Source: Pseudomonadota bacterium (GTDB lineage Bacteria; Pseudomonadota; Gammaproteobacteria; Acidiferrobacterales; Acidiferrobacteraceae). From it: a stretch of DNA of 64,000 nucleotides. The translations under genes were made by a program, and so were the position numbers. Positions 49,148 through 57,464 of the stretch are shown here, piece by piece (the stretch's first letter is position 1; each line of letters starts with the position of its first letter). The DNA lies in contig JAJYDN010000003.1 in NCBI GenBank assembly GCA_021777535.1, forward strand, positions 1 through 64,000. Direction: 5' to 3'. Under the pieces are notes generated by a model that made no database searches, had not been told where the DNA came from, and saw only the letters and a list, made by a program, of their open reading frames with translations.

Positions 49148-50434
49148 ATGGTGAGTTACATACAGGCAGAAATCGTGGACGGCGTGGCAGAGGGTGGATT
49201 TCCGATCCAGAAGGGCACTCTCGGGCCGCAGGCGGTCGACATCCAGAGCCTGTACTCCCGGTACGGCCTGCTGGCCTACGATCCCGGCTATCGCTCGACG
49301 GCATCCTGCAAGAGCGCCATCACCTTCGTTGACGGCGACAACGGCATCCTGGCCTATCGGGGATATCCGATCGAGCAGCTGGCCCAGCACAGCAATTTTC
49401 TCGAGGTGACCTATCTGCTCATGTTCGGCGAGCTGCCGACGGCCGAGCAGGCGGAGCGTTTCCGGGGCGACGTGCAGCAGCACAACCTGCTGCATGAACA
49501 GGTGATAAGTTTCTACCGGGGATTCCGTCGTGACGCGCATCCCATGGCGGTGATGGTCGGTGTGGTCGGCGCGCTGTCGGCCTTCTATCACGATGACATG
49601 GATATCCGCGATCCGGCGCAGCGCCTGAATGCGGCCATCCGCCTGATCGCCAAGATGCCGACGATCGCGGCTGCGAGCTACACCTATAGCATCGGCCGCC
49701 CGCAACGCTATCCGCGCAACGAATACGATTATGCGGCGAACTTCATGCAGATGCTGTTTGGGATGCCCAATCAGGACTTCGTGCTCGATCCCGTGCAGGC
49801 GCGGGCGATGGACCTGATCCTGATCCTGCACGCCGATCACGAGCAGAATGCATCGACATCGACCGTGCGCATGGCGGCGTCATCGGGCGCCAATCCCTTT
49901 GCATGCATTGCCGCCGGCATCGCGAGCCTCTGGGGCCCGGCCCACGGGGGCGCCAACGAGGAAGTCGTGAAGATGCTGATGGAAATCGGCACGCCCGAGA
50001 ACATTCCGCAGGTGATCGCGCGTGCCAAGGACAAGAGAGACCCGTTCCGCCTGATGGGCTTTGGGCACCGCCTGTACAAGAACATCGATCCGCGCGCGAA
50101 GGTCATCCAGGCGACGGCGCGCAAGATCCTTGCCCATCTGGGCCTCGAAAACGATCCCCTGATGGCCGTGGCGATGGAGCTCGAGCAGATTGCCCTGAGA
50201 GACGAGTATTTCATCGAGCGCAAGCTCTATCCGAACGTGGATTTTTATTCGGGCATCCTGCTGCGTGCGCTCGGTATTCCCACGAAGATGTTCACGGCCG
50301 TATTTGCCGTGGCGCGGACGGCCGGCTGGGTAAGCCAGTGGCTCGAACTGCACAACGACAGCACCCATGGGATCGACCGGCCCCGCCAGCTGTACATCGG
50401 CGCGGCGCTGCGCGATTATCCGGCGGGGCGCTGA
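49148..50434 (+). CDS. gltA: Citrate synthase
   Basis: 428 residues, type II-like length. Catalytic residues are seen in GPAHGG (histidine), GFGHRLYK (histidine) and VDFYSG (aspartate). It condenses oxaloacetate and acetyl-CoA at the entry to the TCA cycle. The ATG is ten bases after the dacB stop. Confidence 0.98.
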   Translation: MVSYIQAEIVDGVAEGGFPIQKGTLGPQAVDIQSLYSRYGLLAYDPGYRSTASCKSAITFVDGDNGILAYRGYPIEQLAQHSNFLEVTYLLMFGELPTAEQAERFRGDVQQHNLLHEQVISFYRGFRRDAHPMAVMVGVVGALSAFYHDDMDIRDPAQRLNAAIRLIAKMPTIAAASYTYSIGRPQRYPRNEYDYAANFMQMLFGMPNQDFVLDPVQARAMDLILILHADHEQNASTSTVRMAASSGANPFACIAAGIASLWGPAHGGANEEVVKMLMEIGTPENIPQVIARAKDKRDPFRLMGFGHRLYKNIDPRAKVIQATARKILAHLGLENDPLMAVAMELEQIALRDEYFIERKLYPNVDFYSGILLRALGIPTKMFTAVFAVARTAGWVSQWLELHNDSTHGIDRPRQLYIGAALRDYPAGR

Positions 50435-50443
50435 CGCGGCGCG

Positions 50444-50476
50444 GGCCCCGGGGCGCGCCATGCGGTCCCCGGGGCC
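50444..50476. terminator. GC hairpin between gltA and aroF
   Basis: A 10-bp perfect stem (GGCCCCGGGG / CCCCGGGGCC) with a 13-base loop in the convergent gap. No T-run on either side, so it is a weak or factor-dependent terminator at best. Confidence 0.45.
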
Positions 50477-50485
50477 GGGCGGGGA

Positions 50486-51622
50486 TCAGCCCCGGCTGGC
50501 CTGCTGGCGCGCCTGGAAGGCTGCGGCTGCCTTGACGCGGCGCTCGTAGGCGTCGCGCGCAATGGCGATGTCTTCCAGGAAGTAGGGGAGCTCCGTGAGC
50601 AGGAGCGCCTGGGGCCCGTCGACCAGGGCCTTCTGCGGGTGCGGATGAAAGTCGACCAGCACCATGTTCGCGCCCGAGATGACGGCCTGCGCCGTGACCT
50701 GCTGAATGTCCAGGATACCGTCCGGCCCGCGGTCGCGCGAGCCCACCGAGTGGGACGGATCGATGCAGACAGGCATGCGCGTCAGGCGCTTGACCACCGG
50801 CACATGCGCAAAATCGACCATGTTGCGGTGCGGATCGCCCATGTTGGTCTTCATGCCGCGCAAGCCGAAGACCACGTTCCGGTTGCCTTCACTCGCGATG
50901 TATTCGGCGGCATTCAGCGACTCTTCCAGCGTGATGCCAAAGCCGCGCTTCAACAGCACCGGGAATTCGCTCTGGCGGCCGGCGATCTTCAGCAATTCGA
51001 AGTTTTGTGTGTTGCGTGTCCCGATCTGCAGCATGACGCCGGTCGGTGCCCCGGTCTGTTGGAGCGCCGTGCGGATCTCATCGATATGTGCGTCATGGGT
51101 GATCTCCATGGCGATCACCCGGATGCCGTATTTGCCGGCGAGGTCAAAGACCCACGGCAGGCAGGATGCGCCATGTCCCTGGAAAGAGTAGGGGTTTGTG
51201 CGGGGCTTGTAGGCGCCCATGCGCGTGCACACCTGGCCGTTGGCGGCGAGCGCCTTCATCATTTCCTCGACGTGCGTCGGGTTGTCAACGGCACACAGGC
51301 CCGCGAAGACGTTCAGGGTATCCTGGCTGAAACGTACACCATTGTACTCGAACCCGGTTGGCCGGCGGTCGTCCCGATGGCGGCCAAGAATGCGGTATTC
51401 CTCCTCGATGCTCACCACCCGCTCGACACCCGGCAGCGCCTCGATCTCGGTCTTGTCGAAGGCGCTGGTGTCGCCGATCAGATAGATTTCGGTGAGGGTC
51501 ATGAGGGCGCCGACCTCCTCATGCACCCGCACGGTGATGCCGGGCTTGTTGTTGAGGAAGGCCATCAGTTCGGCGAAAACCGGACTGTCCTTGGTGACGT
51601 GTGATTCCAGTACGATGATCAT
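50486..51622 (-). CDS. aroF: 3-deoxy-7-phosphoheptulonate synthase (AroF I-beta type)
   Basis: 378 residues. The first 80 residues are a ferredoxin-like regulatory domain (MIIVLESHVTKDSPVFAEL and following); the rest is the TIM barrel with KPRTNPYSFQG, LQIGTRNTQNFELL and CIDPSHSVGSRD. It commits erythrose-4-phosphate and PEP to aromatic amino acid synthesis. The start is ATG 51622 with AAGGG before it. Confidence 0.93.
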   Translation of the reverse strand: MIIVLESHVTKDSPVFAELMAFLNNKPGITVRVHEEVGALMTLTEIYLIGDTSAFDKTEIEALPGVERVVSIEEEYRILGRHRDDRRPTGFEYNGVRFSQDTLNVFAGLCAVDNPTHVEEMMKALAANGQVCTRMGAYKPRTNPYSFQGHGASCLPWVFDLAGKYGIRVIAMEITHDAHIDEIRTALQQTGAPTGVMLQIGTRNTQNFELLKIAGRQSEFPVLLKRGFGITLEESLNAAEYIASEGNRNVVFGLRGMKTNMGDPHRNMVDFAHVPVVKRLTRMPVCIDPSHSVGSRDRGPDGILDIQQVTAQAVISGANMVLVDFHPHPQKALVDGPQALLLTELPYFLEDIAIARDAYERRVKAAAAFQARQQASRG

Positions 51623-51652
51623 GGATAACCCTTGGGCCAGCTAAGGGCCGGT

Positions 51653-51661
51653 ATTCTAGCA
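51653..51661 (-). promoter_or_regulatory. Extended -10 promoter for aroF
   Basis: TGCTAGAAT on the minus strand, 31 bases before the aroF ATG. No good -35, consistent with an extended -10 promoter. Identical to the string before the gene at 2120. Confidence 0.5.
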
Positions 51662-51738
51662 AAAGGCCGGGTGCCGAGCCTACAAAATTCGCGAATACCG
51701 GCAACGGGTGAGGTCCCCCCGTGCCGACGGGGCCGCCG

Positions 51739-51767
51739 TTGTCTTGCCTGGGCACTTGACGTAGGAT
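51739..51767 (+). promoter_or_regulatory. Candidate cspA promoter with long leader
   Basis: TTGTCT and TAGGAT with a 17-base spacer, leaving a leader of about 107 bases before the cspA ATG. The leader contains a CCCCC-GCC-GGGGG hairpin (51776-51788). Long structured leaders are typical of cold-shock genes. Confidence 0.45.
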
Positions 51768-51880
51768 TATTTTCACCCCCGCCGGGGGCGGCTGCGTCAA
51801 GGACTGGACCGTAGTGTGCGCCACCTCGATTCGGCTTTAGAACAACGACGAGGCCCGCGGGCCTGGAGTGATGAGAATTT

Positions 51881-52084
51881 ATGCAGACCGGTACCGTAAA
51901 GTGGTTCAACGAAGCAAAGGGTTTCGGGTTTATTACGCCCAGTGATGGCAGTGCGGATGTCTTTGTCCATTTCTCCACCATCGAGGGGGATGGTTTCCGT
52001 ACATTGGCCGAGGGTCAGCGTGTCGAGTTCGAAGCGACCCGTGGCCCCAAGGGAATGCAGACCACGCGGGTAGTGCCACGCTAA
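51881..52084 (+). CDS. cspA: Cold-shock protein of the CspA family
   Basis: 67 residues forming one OB fold. RNP1 KGFGFI and RNP2 VFVHF are intact. These proteins bind single-stranded nucleic acid and loosen RNA structure. A strong terminator follows within 90 bases, so this is a single-gene transcript. Confidence 0.95.
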   Translation: MQTGTVKWFNEAKGFGFITPSDGSADVFVHFSTIEGDGFRTLAEGQRVEFEATRGPKGMQTTRVVPR

Positions 52085-52140
52085 CCGGTCGCAATTGATG
52101 CCGCATCGTCGGCGGGGGCTTCTTCCCGCCGGACGCTGAG

Positions 52141-52171
52141 CCGGCCGTCCCGTACAGGGGGCCGGTTTTTT
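52141..52171 (+). terminator. Intrinsic terminator of cspA
   Basis: CCGGCC ... GGCCGG stem with an inner CCC/GGG pairing, then six T residues. A second hairpin (GGCGGG / CCCGCC, 52111-52130) lies just before it. Confidence 0.85.
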
Positions 52172-52264
52172 GTTGGGGATCGTCGCCCGTTTTTGTAACC
52201 TTTCCTCCGTTGCATCACACAGTCCGTGCTAGCATTTTTTGAAACCTCCACGCGGACGGTGTGC

Positions 52265-52813
52265 ATGTCGCTTGCAAATCTCGTTCACGGCTATGGATAT
52301 CTCGCCGTTCTCATCGGCACGTTGCTCGAGGGCGAGACCATTCTCGTGCTGGGCGGCGTGGCCGCGCAGCAAGGTTATCTGGCGTTGCCATGGGTCATGG
52401 TGGCGGCCTGTGTCGGCAGCGTCTCGGGCGACCAGATCTTTTTCTATGCCGGACGCTCCTATGGATTCCGGTTCCTCGAGGGGCGCCCGCGACTGCAGCG
52501 GGTGGCCGGACTTTTGCAAAACTGGCTCCACCGCCACCAGAACTGGCTGCTTGGGACTTTCCGTTTTCTCTATGGCCTGCGTACCGCCGCGCCCTTCGTA
52601 TTCGGCGCGGCCGGCGTCGGCCGTGCCCGGTTTCTGCTCTTCGATGCCATCGGCGGGGCCGTATGGTCTGTCGTGCTGGGCTACGGGGGCTACCTTGCCG
52701 GACAGGCCGTGTCGGCTTTTCTCGGCCACGTGATCCACTATGAACTCGAGCTTTTGCTGGTAGTGGCGGCCGGTGGCGCCGGGGTCTGGCTCGTCTGGCG
52801 CTATTGGCGTTAA
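52265..52813 (+). CDS. DedA-family membrane protein
   Basis: 182 residues with about four to five hydrophobic segments. GYLAVLIGTLLEGETILVLGGVAA is the family opening, and an F-R-x(2)-Y-G-L-R motif occurs near residue 100. Family members are lipid scramblases or proton-dependent transporters needed for membrane homeostasis. ATG 52265 is chosen; a GTG at 52226 overlaps a TGCTAGCAT promoter-like string. Confidence 0.88.
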   Translation: MSLANLVHGYGYLAVLIGTLLEGETILVLGGVAAQQGYLALPWVMVAACVGSVSGDQIFFYAGRSYGFRFLEGRPRLQRVAGLLQNWLHRHQNWLLGTFRFLYGLRTAAPFVFGAAGVGRARFLLFDAIGGAVWSVVLGYGGYLAGQAVSAFLGHVIHYELELLLVVAAGGAGVWLVWRYWR

Positions 52814-54075
52814 GGGGCCGCCGGCCTTCGGTCGAAGGCCTGCGCAAAGAAGCCGTCGGTGCCATGCCGGTGGGGCAGCAGATGCAGCGCGGTGCCCGGC
52901 GGCGCATCGGGCAGGGCGATCTTGCGGCGCGTCAGGATGGCCTGGGTGTCGATGGCGGCAAACTCCGGATGCGCACGCAGGAAGGCTGCCGCCACTTCCT
53001 CGTTTTCGGCCGGCAACACACTGCAGGTCGCGTAGACCAGCCGGCCGCCTGGCCGCACGAGGCGCGCGGCGGCCGCGAGAATGGCAAGCGCCTCGTGCGC
53101 AAGGCGCGTCACCGTCTCGGGTGTGATGCGCCACTTGATGTCGGGACTGCGGCGCAGCGTGCCGGTGCCGCTGCAGGGGGCATCGACGAGCACGCGATCG
53201 ATCTTGCCGTGGAGGCGCTTGATCTTCTGGTCATGGTGGCCGGTTATGGTCTGGATCCGCACGTTGTCGAGTCCGGCCCGGGCCACCCGGCCTTTCATGC
53301 GCTCGAGGCGCTTGGCGGAAGTGTCGAAGGCGTAGAGCGTGCCGCTATTGCCCATGAGTGCGCCGATGTGGAGGGTCTTGCCGCCGGCGCCCGCGCAGAA
53401 ATCCACGATGCGCTCGCCGCGGCGCGCCTCGAGCAGGGGCGCGATCAGCTGGCTTGCCTCATCCTGCACCTCGAAGCGCCCCTCGCTGAAGGCCTGGGTG
53501 CGAAAGAGCGGTGCGCGGGACGCGCGCCGCAATCCCCATGGCGAGTAAGGTGTCGGCGAGAGTTCATGGCCTTCCGCGCGCAGCTGCTCCATCAGGAGGG
53601 CGCGCTCCCCGCGAATGGTGTTGCAGCGGATGTCGAGGGGGGCGGGCTTGAGCCAGGCGCGCGCCAGTTCCTGCGCCTCGTCGGCGCCGAGTGCCCGTGT
53701 GAGGTCTTCGGCGAGCCAGTCGGGGATGCTGGTGGCCACCGGCCATGGCCAATGGGCTTCACGGTGCGCACCCGCCAGCAGCTCATCCGTTGCCTGCAAC
53801 CCGAGCGCATCGAGGGCCCGGGCGCTCAGGCCCTCGACGGTGGCGAGATAGGCGCCCACGAGCGCAACCGGCGCCGTGTCACCGGATATTGCCGTCAGCC
53901 GTCTGTAATGGCGCAGGCATCCGTAGGTGATTTCGGCAATCTGTCCCCGCTCGCGGCCGCCCAAAGATTTGTGGGCGCGGAAGAAGCGCTCCATGATGGC
54001 GTCGGCCGCTCCCGGTCCGCGCAGAACCGACTCGAGAAGTCCGGCGCTCAGGGCGATGATGCGGGGCGGACTCAA
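52810..54075 (-). CDS. rsmB: 16S rRNA (cytosine-967-C5)-methyltransferase
   Basis: 421 residues, RsmB/NOP type. An NusB-like N-terminal helical domain is followed by a methyltransferase domain with FCAGAGGKTLHIG (SAM loop) and two catalytic cysteines, VDAPCSGTG and YATCS. The start is a TTG at 54075 that overlaps the previous stop in the pattern TTGA and gives a normal N-terminus (SPPRIIALSAGLL). No ATG or GTG is available nearby. The frame continues upstream over the amidase gene, but that part is unrelated. Confidence 0.88.
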   Translation of the reverse strand: MSPPRIIALSAGLLESVLRGPGAADAIMERFFRAHKSLGGRERGQIAEITYGCLRHYRRLTAISGDTAPVALVGAYLATVEGLSARALDALGLQATDELLAGAHREAHWPWPVATSIPDWLAEDLTRALGADEAQELARAWLKPAPLDIRCNTIRGERALLMEQLRAEGHELSPTPYSPWGLRRASRAPLFRTQAFSEGRFEVQDEASQLIAPLLEARRGERIVDFCAGAGGKTLHIGALMGNSGTLYAFDTSAKRLERMKGRVARAGLDNVRIQTITGHHDQKIKRLHGKIDRVLVDAPCSGTGTLRRSPDIKWRITPETVTRLAHEALAILAAAARLVRPGGRLVYATCSVLPAENEEVAAAFLRAHPEFAAIDTQAILTRRKIALPDAPPGTALHLLPHRHGTDGFFAQAFDRRPAAP

Positions 54076-54950
54076 TCGCGATAGCGCCGCACGAGGTCGG
54101 CGTAGGCGTCGATGCGCCGGTCGCGCAGGAAGGGCCAGATGCGGCGCACGCTTTCGGTGCGGCCGGAGTCGATGTCGGCAAAAAGGACGGCCGGTTCGGC
54201 GCCAGCGCGGGCGAGGAGCTCGCCTTGCGGGCCGCAGGCGAAGCTCGCCCCCCAGAACTGGATGCCGCCGTCGGCATCGGCCGGATCCGGCTCGAACCCG
54301 CAGCGGTTGCAGGAGAGGACCGGCAGGCCGTTGGCCACGGCATGGCCGCGCTGAATGAGTTCCCATGCCTCGCGCTGGCGCTGCTGTTCGGCTTGCGCAT
54401 CGCGCGGATCCCACCCGATGGCGGTCGGGTACAGGAGCATGTCGGCGCCGGCGAGCGTCATGAGGCGCGCCGCCTCGGGGTACCACTGATCCCAGCACAC
54501 GAGCACACCCAGGCGGCCGACGCTGGTATCGATGGGCGTGAACCCGAGATCGCCGGGGGTGAAGTAGAATTTCTCGTAGAACCCCGGGTCGTCCGGGATG
54601 TGCATCTTGCGGTAGCGGCCGATCAGGCGGCCGTCGCGCTCGAAGACCACGGCGGTGTTGTGGTAAATCCCGACCGCCCGCCGCTCGAAAAGGGAGCCGA
54701 CGAGGACGATCCCATGGCGGGCCGCCAGCGCCCCGAGCCGCTCACTGCCCGGCCCCGGTATGGGTTCTGCCTCATCGAAGACAGCGAGGTCCTCGCGTTG
54801 GCAGAAATAGGCGCCCATGTGCAGTTCCTGCAAAAGGACGAGCTCTGCGCCACCGCGGGCCGCCTGGCCGACCGCCTCTTCCGTGCGGGCCCACACCAGG
54901 GCGTGGTCACCGTAGCTGTTTTGCTGAATGAGCGCCGCACGTAGCTTCAT
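54072..54950 (-). CDS. aguB: N-carbamoylputrescine amidase (carbon-nitrogen hydrolase)
   Basis: 292 residues, nitrilase superfamily. The Glu-Lys-Cys triad is in LLQELHMGAYF, RYRKMHIPDD and VLVCWDQWYPE. AguB-like length and sequence. It converts N-carbamoylputrescine to putrescine. aguA sits directly upstream with an ATGA overlap, so the two steps of agmatine breakdown are co-translated. Confidence 0.93.
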   Translation of the reverse strand: MKLRAALIQQNSYGDHALVWARTEEAVGQAARGGAELVLLQELHMGAYFCQREDLAVFDEAEPIPGPGSERLGALAARHGIVLVGSLFERRAVGIYHNTAVVFERDGRLIGRYRKMHIPDDPGFYEKFYFTPGDLGFTPIDTSVGRLGVLVCWDQWYPEAARLMTLAGADMLLYPTAIGWDPRDAQAEQQRQREAWELIQRGHAVANGLPVLSCNRCGFEPDPADADGGIQFWGASFACGPQGELLARAGAEPAVLFADIDSGRTESVRRIWPFLRDRRIDAYADLVRRYRD

Positions 54951-56020
54951 GGGATGACCCCCTGGGGCAGCTGCATGGTCGCGCAGTGCAGGCTGCCGTG
55001 CTGATGGATGAGGCTCAGGCAGTCGATGCCGATGACCGCGCGGCCCGGAAAGCACGTGGCGAGAACCTGCAGGGCCTGTGCATCGGCGCGATCCGCGTAG
55101 GTCGGCACCAGTACGGCGCCATTGATGATGAGGAAATTGGCGTAGGTGGCCGGCATGCGCTCGCCGTCTGCATCGAGCTTTGCGGCAGGCCATGGCAGTG
55201 CAGCCAGCCGGTACGGCGCGCCACCGGCGGTGCGCAGTGCCTTCAGTTCGTCTTCCATCGCTTTCAGTGCCGCATAGTGTTCATCGCCCCGGTCCGGGCA
55301 CTGGACGTAGGCGATGGTTTGCGCATCGCAAAATCGCGCCAGGGTATCGATATGTCCGTCGGTGTCGTCGCCTGCGAGATAGCCGTTGTGCAGCCACAGC
55401 ACGCGTTTGGCGCCAAGTTCCATCCGCAGGCGCTCTTCGATTTCCGCGGGGGTCAAGGTTGGATTGCGCGAGGGCGCAAGCAGGCAGCTCTGGGTGACGA
55501 GCAGCGTGCCTTCGCCATCACTTTCGATGCTGCCGCCTTCGAGCACCAGGTCGACGTCCAGGGTGGGGGTCGCGCCAAACCATCCCTGTGCCGCCAGGGC
55601 GCGCGTCAGCGCGTCGTCCTGCGCGTGCCGGTACTTTCCGCCCCAGCCGTTGAAGCGGAAATTGAGCAGCAAGGGCCCGGAGTCTGTCAGTACGGTGATG
55701 GGGCCGTGGTCGCGCACGAAGACATCGTCGGAACCGGCGATGGCGATGCGCACCCGTGTGCGTTCGGCGCCGTGGCGGTCGAGGAGTTCTTCGATGTGCC
55801 GGCGGTGCTCGGCATCGGCGGCGGTGATGTGCACGGCCTCATGCCGGCTGATGGCCGCGGCGATGGCCGCAAAGGCAGGATCCGCGGCCGCCAGTCCGGC
55901 GGCCCAGTCGCCAAGGCGGTGCGGCCAGGTGATCATGACGCCGGACTGGGTTTCCCACTCGGCGGGGAGGCGGCGGGTCCCATGCGCCAGCGGCGCTTTC
56001 CTGATTGGAATCGTCGTCAT
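54947..56020 (-). CDS. aguA: Agmatine deiminase
   Basis: 357 residues of the Porphyromonas-type peptidyl-arginine deiminase family. PAEWETQSGVMITWPH, RDHGPITV, FNGWGGKYR, EGGSIESDG and the nucleophile cysteine in HGSLHCATM near the end are present. It makes N-carbamoylputrescine from agmatine. GAGGATGG precedes the ATG. The polyamine product would serve growth and stress tolerance. Confidence 0.95.
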   Translation of the reverse strand: MTTIPIRKAPLAHGTRRLPAEWETQSGVMITWPHRLGDWAAGLAAADPAFAAIAAAISRHEAVHITAADAEHRRHIEELLDRHGAERTRVRIAIAGSDDVFVRDHGPITVLTDSGPLLLNFRFNGWGGKYRHAQDDALTRALAAQGWFGATPTLDVDLVLEGGSIESDGEGTLLVTQSCLLAPSRNPTLTPAEIEERLRMELGAKRVLWLHNGYLAGDDTDGHIDTLARFCDAQTIAYVQCPDRGDEHYAALKAMEDELKALRTAGGAPYRLAALPWPAAKLDADGERMPATYANFLIINGAVLVPTYADRADAQALQVLATCFPGRAVIGIDCLSLIHQHGSLHCATMQLPQGVIP

Positions 56021-56048
56021 CCACCATCCTCACGAAAAGGCGGGGATA

Positions 56049-56747
56049 TTAGCCGTTTGTGCCTTGCTCGCCAAGCGCCGGTTCCTGGAGGATTGGTGCC
56101 AGGAAGCCCCGCAGATCATCCATTTCCTCCTCGGTGACGTTATGGCCGGTCTGGTAGCTCTTGAAAAACGGTTCGCCGCCGGCCGCCTTGATGAGATCGC
56201 GCGAGCGGACGCCGAAAGAGAAGGGCACCATCATGTCCTCGGTCCCGTGCGCCATGAAGAGCGGGGTCTGCGGATTCCGGCAGCTGAGCGGAAAGCTCCC
56301 GGCGAGGGGCAGGTAAGTCGACCAGGCCACGAGTGCGGCGAGTCTTTTCGGTCCGGTCAGGCCGACGTGGAGCGCAAGCGCCCCGCCCTGCGAAAAGCCG
56401 CCCAGCACCACCCGATGCGGCGCAATGCCGCGGCGGTGTTCCTGTTCGATCAGTTCGGTAATGGCGGCCGCCGCATGGCCAAGACCCGCCTGGTCCTGGG
56501 GATCTTCCGGGGTGGTGCCGTAGAGATCGAACCATGCCGGCATGAGCGTCCCGCCATTCAGCGTCACCGGCCGTATGGGTGCGTGGGGAAAGATGAAACG
56601 TATGGGTTCGGCCCGTGAATCCGCGAGCGGCTGCAGAAGATCCGCAAAATCGTAGCCGTCGGCGCCGAGGCCATGCAGCCACACCAGCGTGTGGCGGGGT
56701 TGCGGCCCGCTGCAGTATTCCAGGGGTGACCGGTCAAAGAAGGACAT
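56049..56747 (-). CDS. Alpha/beta-hydrolase, phospholipase/carboxylesterase family
   Basis: 232 residues. Oxyanion region WLHGLGADGYDF, nucleophile GFSQGG near residue 112, acid aspartate and histidine (HGTEDMMVP and QTGHNV). This is a YpfH-like serine esterase with unknown substrate. ATG 56747 was chosen because the -10 box immediately upstream sits at 56756-56761; the longer frame from 56777 would start within the promoter. Confidence 0.85.
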   Translation of the reverse strand: MSFFDRSPLEYCSGPQPRHTLVWLHGLGADGYDFADLLQPLADSRAEPIRFIFPHAPIRPVTLNGGTLMPAWFDLYGTTPEDPQDQAGLGHAAAAITELIEQEHRRGIAPHRVVLGGFSQGGALALHVGLTGPKRLAALVAWSTYLPLAGSFPLSCRNPQTPLFMAHGTEDMMVPFSFGVRSRDLIKAAGGEPFFKSYQTGHNVTEEEMDDLRGFLAPILQEPALGEQGTNG

Positions 56748-56755
56748 AGGGCGGC

Positions 56756-56761
56756 AGTATA
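56756..56761 (-). promoter_or_regulatory. -10 box 8 bases before the esterase ATG
   Basis: TATACT on the minus strand with TTTGCC about 16 bases upstream. Transcription would begin within about two bases of the ATG; no Shine-Dalgarno present. Confidence 0.5.
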
Positions 56762-56811
56762 CCGCGCTCACCCACACGGCAAAAGCGGGGCGGCTGTGGT
56801 TCGGCTGTCCC

Positions 56812-57024
56812 TTAGCCGGGGGCTTTCCCCTTCTTCAGCGGGGCGCGGCGCAGGGCAAAGGCCGCCGGTGCGGATACCGCGAGCCGCACGGAGCGGGCGC
56901 TGGTATGGGCGACGATGACCTCGATCGGGCCGTGGGCCGCCAGTTCACGCACGGCGTCGCCGGCGGCTGCCGCATCGAGCGTGATGAGCAACCGCTCACC
57001 GGCCTTGCAGTCGATCATGAGCAT
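56812..57024 (-). CDS. CsrA/RsmN-like RNA-binding regulator
   Basis: 70 residues. The shape is CsrA-like: a beta start MLMIDCKAGERLLITL, then IEVIVAHTSARSVRLAVSAPAAFALRR corresponding to the late CsrA strands. Between them is an insertion of about 16 residues (DAAAAGDAVRELAAHGP) that looks like a helix, the topology of Pseudomonas RsmN/CsrN, where a helix sits between strands 2 and 3. The basic C-terminal tail KKGKAPG also resembles RsmN. The usual N-terminal TRR is replaced by DCK; a late arginine pair is kept. AGGACA precedes the ATG, and it overlaps the XRE gene stop by 10 bases. Confidence 0.65.
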   Translation of the reverse strand: MLMIDCKAGERLLITLDAAAAGDAVRELAAHGPIEVIVAHTSARSVRLAVSAPAAFALRRAPLKKGKAPG

Positions 57025-57266
57025 GTCTTGTCCTGTGGCGGTCCGGGGGTATTGTCGCACTCGAGCAATTCGCGCACGCTGAGACCGAAGGCGTCCGCCA
57101 ACCGCTCGAGATTGTCGAGTCCGACGTTGCGCGCGCCCCGCTCGATGGCGCTCACGTAGGTGCGATGGAGACCGCTCTGTGCGGCCAGTTGTTCCTGTGA
57201 CCAGCCCCGCAGAAATCGCAGGAGGCGCACCTTGTGGGCGACGATGGCCCGGGCGTGTTTTGCCAT
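57015..57266 (-). CDS. XRE-family helix-turn-helix regulator
   Basis: 83 residues. One HTH domain (residues 20-66): SQEQLAAQSGLHRTYVSAIERGARNVGLDNLERLADAFGLS. The ten-base overlap with the downstream CsrA-like gene makes the two a coupled unit, with a DNA-binding and an RNA-binding regulator made together. AAAAGGA lies just before the ATG. Targets unknown. Confidence 0.85.
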   Translation of the reverse strand: MAKHARAIVAHKVRLLRFLRGWSQEQLAAQSGLHRTYVSAIERGARNVGLDNLERLADAFGLSVRELLECDNTPGPPQDKTCS

Positions 57267-57464
57267 GGTCCTTTTGTAGCCTGAAAGGCGTCCATCGTCG
57301 ATAGCCGATCGGCAACGTTTTGCAGACTATATGCATCGAAATGACGAATATGAATCACAAGTGGCCTGGGATCCCATGTACGCGGTGCCACGGGCCTTGT
57401 GGCGGCCGCCTCGTTTACATGGCGCGGGAAATGGTTTTGAATGCGCACCTTCCAAGGAGATTTT

